A stretch of DNA of 64,000 nt, from contig NZ_WWNE01000009.1 of assembly GCF_009909615.1 (NCBI RefSeq), positions 1-64,000 of the forward strand, in the 5' to 3' direction. The DNA comes from Acidiluteibacter ferrifornacis. GTDB taxonomy: Bacteria > Bacteroidota > Bacteroidia > Flavobacteriales_E > Vicingaceae. Below the pieces are notes generated by a model. It was not told where the DNA came from. It saw only the letters and a list, made by a program, of their open reading frames with translations, and did no database searches. The stretch's first letter is position 1. Every line of letters starts with the position of its first letter. Shown one piece after another: positions 62,643 through 64,000 of the stretch. The position numbers and the translations under genes are program-made.

Positions 62643-63776
62643 ATGAAAATTGCTGTAAATACACGTTTGTTGGTACCGAAAAAAATGGACGGTATTGGTT
62701 GGTTTACATATGAAACATTACAACGCTTAACAAAACAGCACCCAGAGCATGAATTTCACTTCATTTTTGATCGGTCAATAGATCCCCAATTTATTTTTGG
62801 TAAAAATGTCATCGGACATACGCTGAGTCCACAAGCTCGGCATCCTTATTTATGGGTGTATTGGTTTGAATTTGCCTTAAAAAGAAAAGTAAAAAAGATT
62901 GGCGCACAGCTATTAATCAGCCCAGAAGGTTGGCTACCTCCGTTAAAAAGCATTCCTATGTTAGGAGTTATCCACGACCTAAACTTTGAGCACTTTCCAG
63001 AGAATATTATACCAATACAACGCAACTACCTCCTAAAGTATTTCCCAAAATTTGCAGAAAGAGCTAGTCGAATCGCCACAGTATCAGAGTTTTCAAAACA
63101 AGATATTGTCAAACAATACCATATAAGAGAATCAAAAATAGATGTAGTGTTTAATGGTGCGAACAAAGCGTTTCAGCCACTATCAGATCAAGAGAAAAAG
63201 CAAGCAGAAGAAAAATTTAGCGAGCAATGCCCGTACTTTTTATTCATTGGCACTTTACACCCAAGAAAAAATTTAGAGAACTTATTTCTTGCATTTGAGT
63301 CCTTTAAACATCAGACTTCCCATAATCACAAGCTGGTAATTGGAGGAAACCGAAAATGGTGGCCCAAACAATTGGAAGCTACATATCAATCATTAGAATT
63401 TAAAAAGGACATCCTTTTTTTAGGTCGGGTAAAAACTAAAGATTTACCTCGATTAGTTGGAGGTGCATTTTGCTTGAGTTATGTTCCCCAATTTGAAGGT
63501 TTCGGTATTCCCATTATCGAAGCCATGCAATCAGGAGTACCAGTTATCACCTCCAATACCTCCTCTATGCCAGAGGTTGCTAATAATGCGGCATTATTAG
63601 CTGATCCGTTTTCTTCTGAAAGCATTGCAAAACAAATGATAAATTTATCAAACAGCAATTCCTTGAGGAGGGAATTAATCGAAAAAGGGTACAATAGAGC
63701 CAAAGATTTTTCATGGGATAAAACAGCTCAACTCCTTTGGGAAAGTATAGAAAAAATGCTAAAACAATGGCCTTAA
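62643..63776 (+). CDS. Family 4-type glycosyltransferase
   Basis: A 377-residue GT-B fold glycosyltransferase. The donor half has the EX7E region [20 protein letters not shown] near residue 285, and [14 protein letters not shown] precedes it. The acceptor half opens [21 protein letters not shown], as in mannosyl- or glucosyltransferases of surface glycan loci. Sugar specificity unknown. Its last 10 nt overlap the rnhB start. Confidence 0.9.
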   Translation: MKIAVNTRLLVPKKMDGIGWFTYETLQRLTKQHPEHEFHFIFDRSIDPQFIFGKNVIGHTLSPQARHPYLWVYWFEFALKRKVKKIGAQLLISPEGWLPPLKSIPMLGVIHDLNFEHFPENIIPIQRNYLLKYFPKFAERASRIATVSEFSKQDIVKQYHIRESKIDVVFNGANKAFQPLSDQEKKQAEEKFSEQCPYFLFIGTLHPRKNLENLFLAFESFKHQTSHNHKLVIGGNRKWWPKQLEATYQSLEFKKDILFLGRVKTKDLPRLVGGAFCLSYVPQFEGFGIPIIEAMQSGVPVITSNTSSMPEVANNAALLADPFSSESIAKQMINLSNSNSLRRELIEKGYNRAKDFSWDKTAQLLWESIEKMLKQWP

Positions 63777-64000
63777 AGTTACATTTCAATTCCAAGTATA
63801 TTGAAGCAGGTTGTGATGAAGCTGGCAGAGGTTGTTTGGCAGGACCTGTTTATGCAGCAGCTGTGATTCTTCCAAAGTCATTTAACAACGATCTACTCAA
63901 TGACTCCAAAAAGCTCTCTAAAAAAAATAGGGACCTACTCAGAATAATCATTGAAAAAGAAGCCTTGGCTTGGTCTGTAGGCATTGTAACTCATCAAGAA
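63767..64000 (+). CDS. rnhB: Ribonuclease HII, cut by the window edge
   Basis: The first 78 codons of RNase HII, which removes ribonucleotides from DNA and RNA of RNA/DNA hybrids. The metal-binding Asp17-Glu18 pair is in GCDEAGRG, and [12 protein letters not shown] and [15 protein letters not shown] follow, all family hallmarks. ATG at 63767, overlapping the glycosyltransferase end by 10 nt in another frame. The gene continues beyond base 64000. Confidence 0.93.
   Translation, partial: MALKLHFNSKYIEAGCDEAGRGCLAGPVYAAAVILPKSFNNDLLNDSKKLSKKNRDLLRIIIEKEALAWSVGIVTHQE

Overview
The window is AT-rich, densely coded chromosome from a member of the Bacteroidota, most likely a marine-type flavobacterial or cryomorphacean lineage. 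The evidence is: type IX secretion (T9SS) parts (a plug protein, the regulator PorX, a cargo with a type A sorting domain); fused LpxC/FabZ; a TonB-dependent receptor paired with a DUF4249 lipoprotein; a complete Na+-pumping NQR operon; little Shine-Dalgarno signal; and many copies of the Bacteroidota promoter element TAnnTTTG. Most of it is ordinary vertically inherited chromosome, with two small accessory-looking patches.

Layout. 1-456: no protein gene; it looks like the leader of an rRNA operon reading leftward out of the window. 0.45-3 kb: aromatic amino acid hydroxylase and a translationally coupled short-chain dehydrogenase. 3.1-10.7 kb: small membrane protein, CoA-type Nudix hydrolase, WG-repeat protein, MltF, then M16 peptidase / O-methyltransferase / MeaB. 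10.8-16.8 kb: nqrABCDEF on the minus strand, with a good promoter and terminator. 17-18.8 kb: T9SS plug protein and ApaG. 18.9-22.5 kb (accessory): a T9SS cargo, an upstream lipoprotein gene whose signal peptide is interrupted by a (CT)8 repeat, and a toxin-antitoxin pair whose toxin carries a nonsense codon. 22.6-30.4 kb: phosphoglucomutase, MltG, acetyltransferase, TrmD, L19, TonB receptor and DUF4249 partner. 30.4-37.4 kb: peroxiredoxin, CinA, universal stress protein, nucleoside phosphorylase, SirB1-like protein and a two-component pair. 37.5-42.6 kb: DUF819 transporter, holin-like protein, dienoyl-CoA-reductase-like SDR, MarC, aminopeptidase and MurQ. 42.6-45.6 kb (accessory): degenerate repeats, four small unknown genes and a hairpin cluster. 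45.6-48.8 kb: porX-tsaE-ald. 48.9-56.8 kb: HD hydrolase, then a lipid A cluster (lpxD, lpxC/fabZ, lpxA) that also holds an ABC ATPase, efp, a second LpxD-like gene and a SpoIIE phosphatase. 56.8-63.8 kb: surface polysaccharide genes (ligase/polymerase, two chain-length proteins, flippase, methyltransferase, glycosyltransferase). The right edge cuts rnhB.

The most interesting signals are the (CT)8 repeat in the lipoprotein signal peptide (possible on/off switch upstream of a T9SS cargo), a set of genes whose TAnnTTTG element lies only 4-5 nt before the ATG (predicted leaderless mRNAs), the single-stop toxin pseudogene between two copies of a 21-bp terminator repeat, and the hydroxylase/SDR pair. 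I did not find a clearly new multi-gene defence or biosynthetic system. No database search was possible, so family names rest on recognised motifs and gene context.
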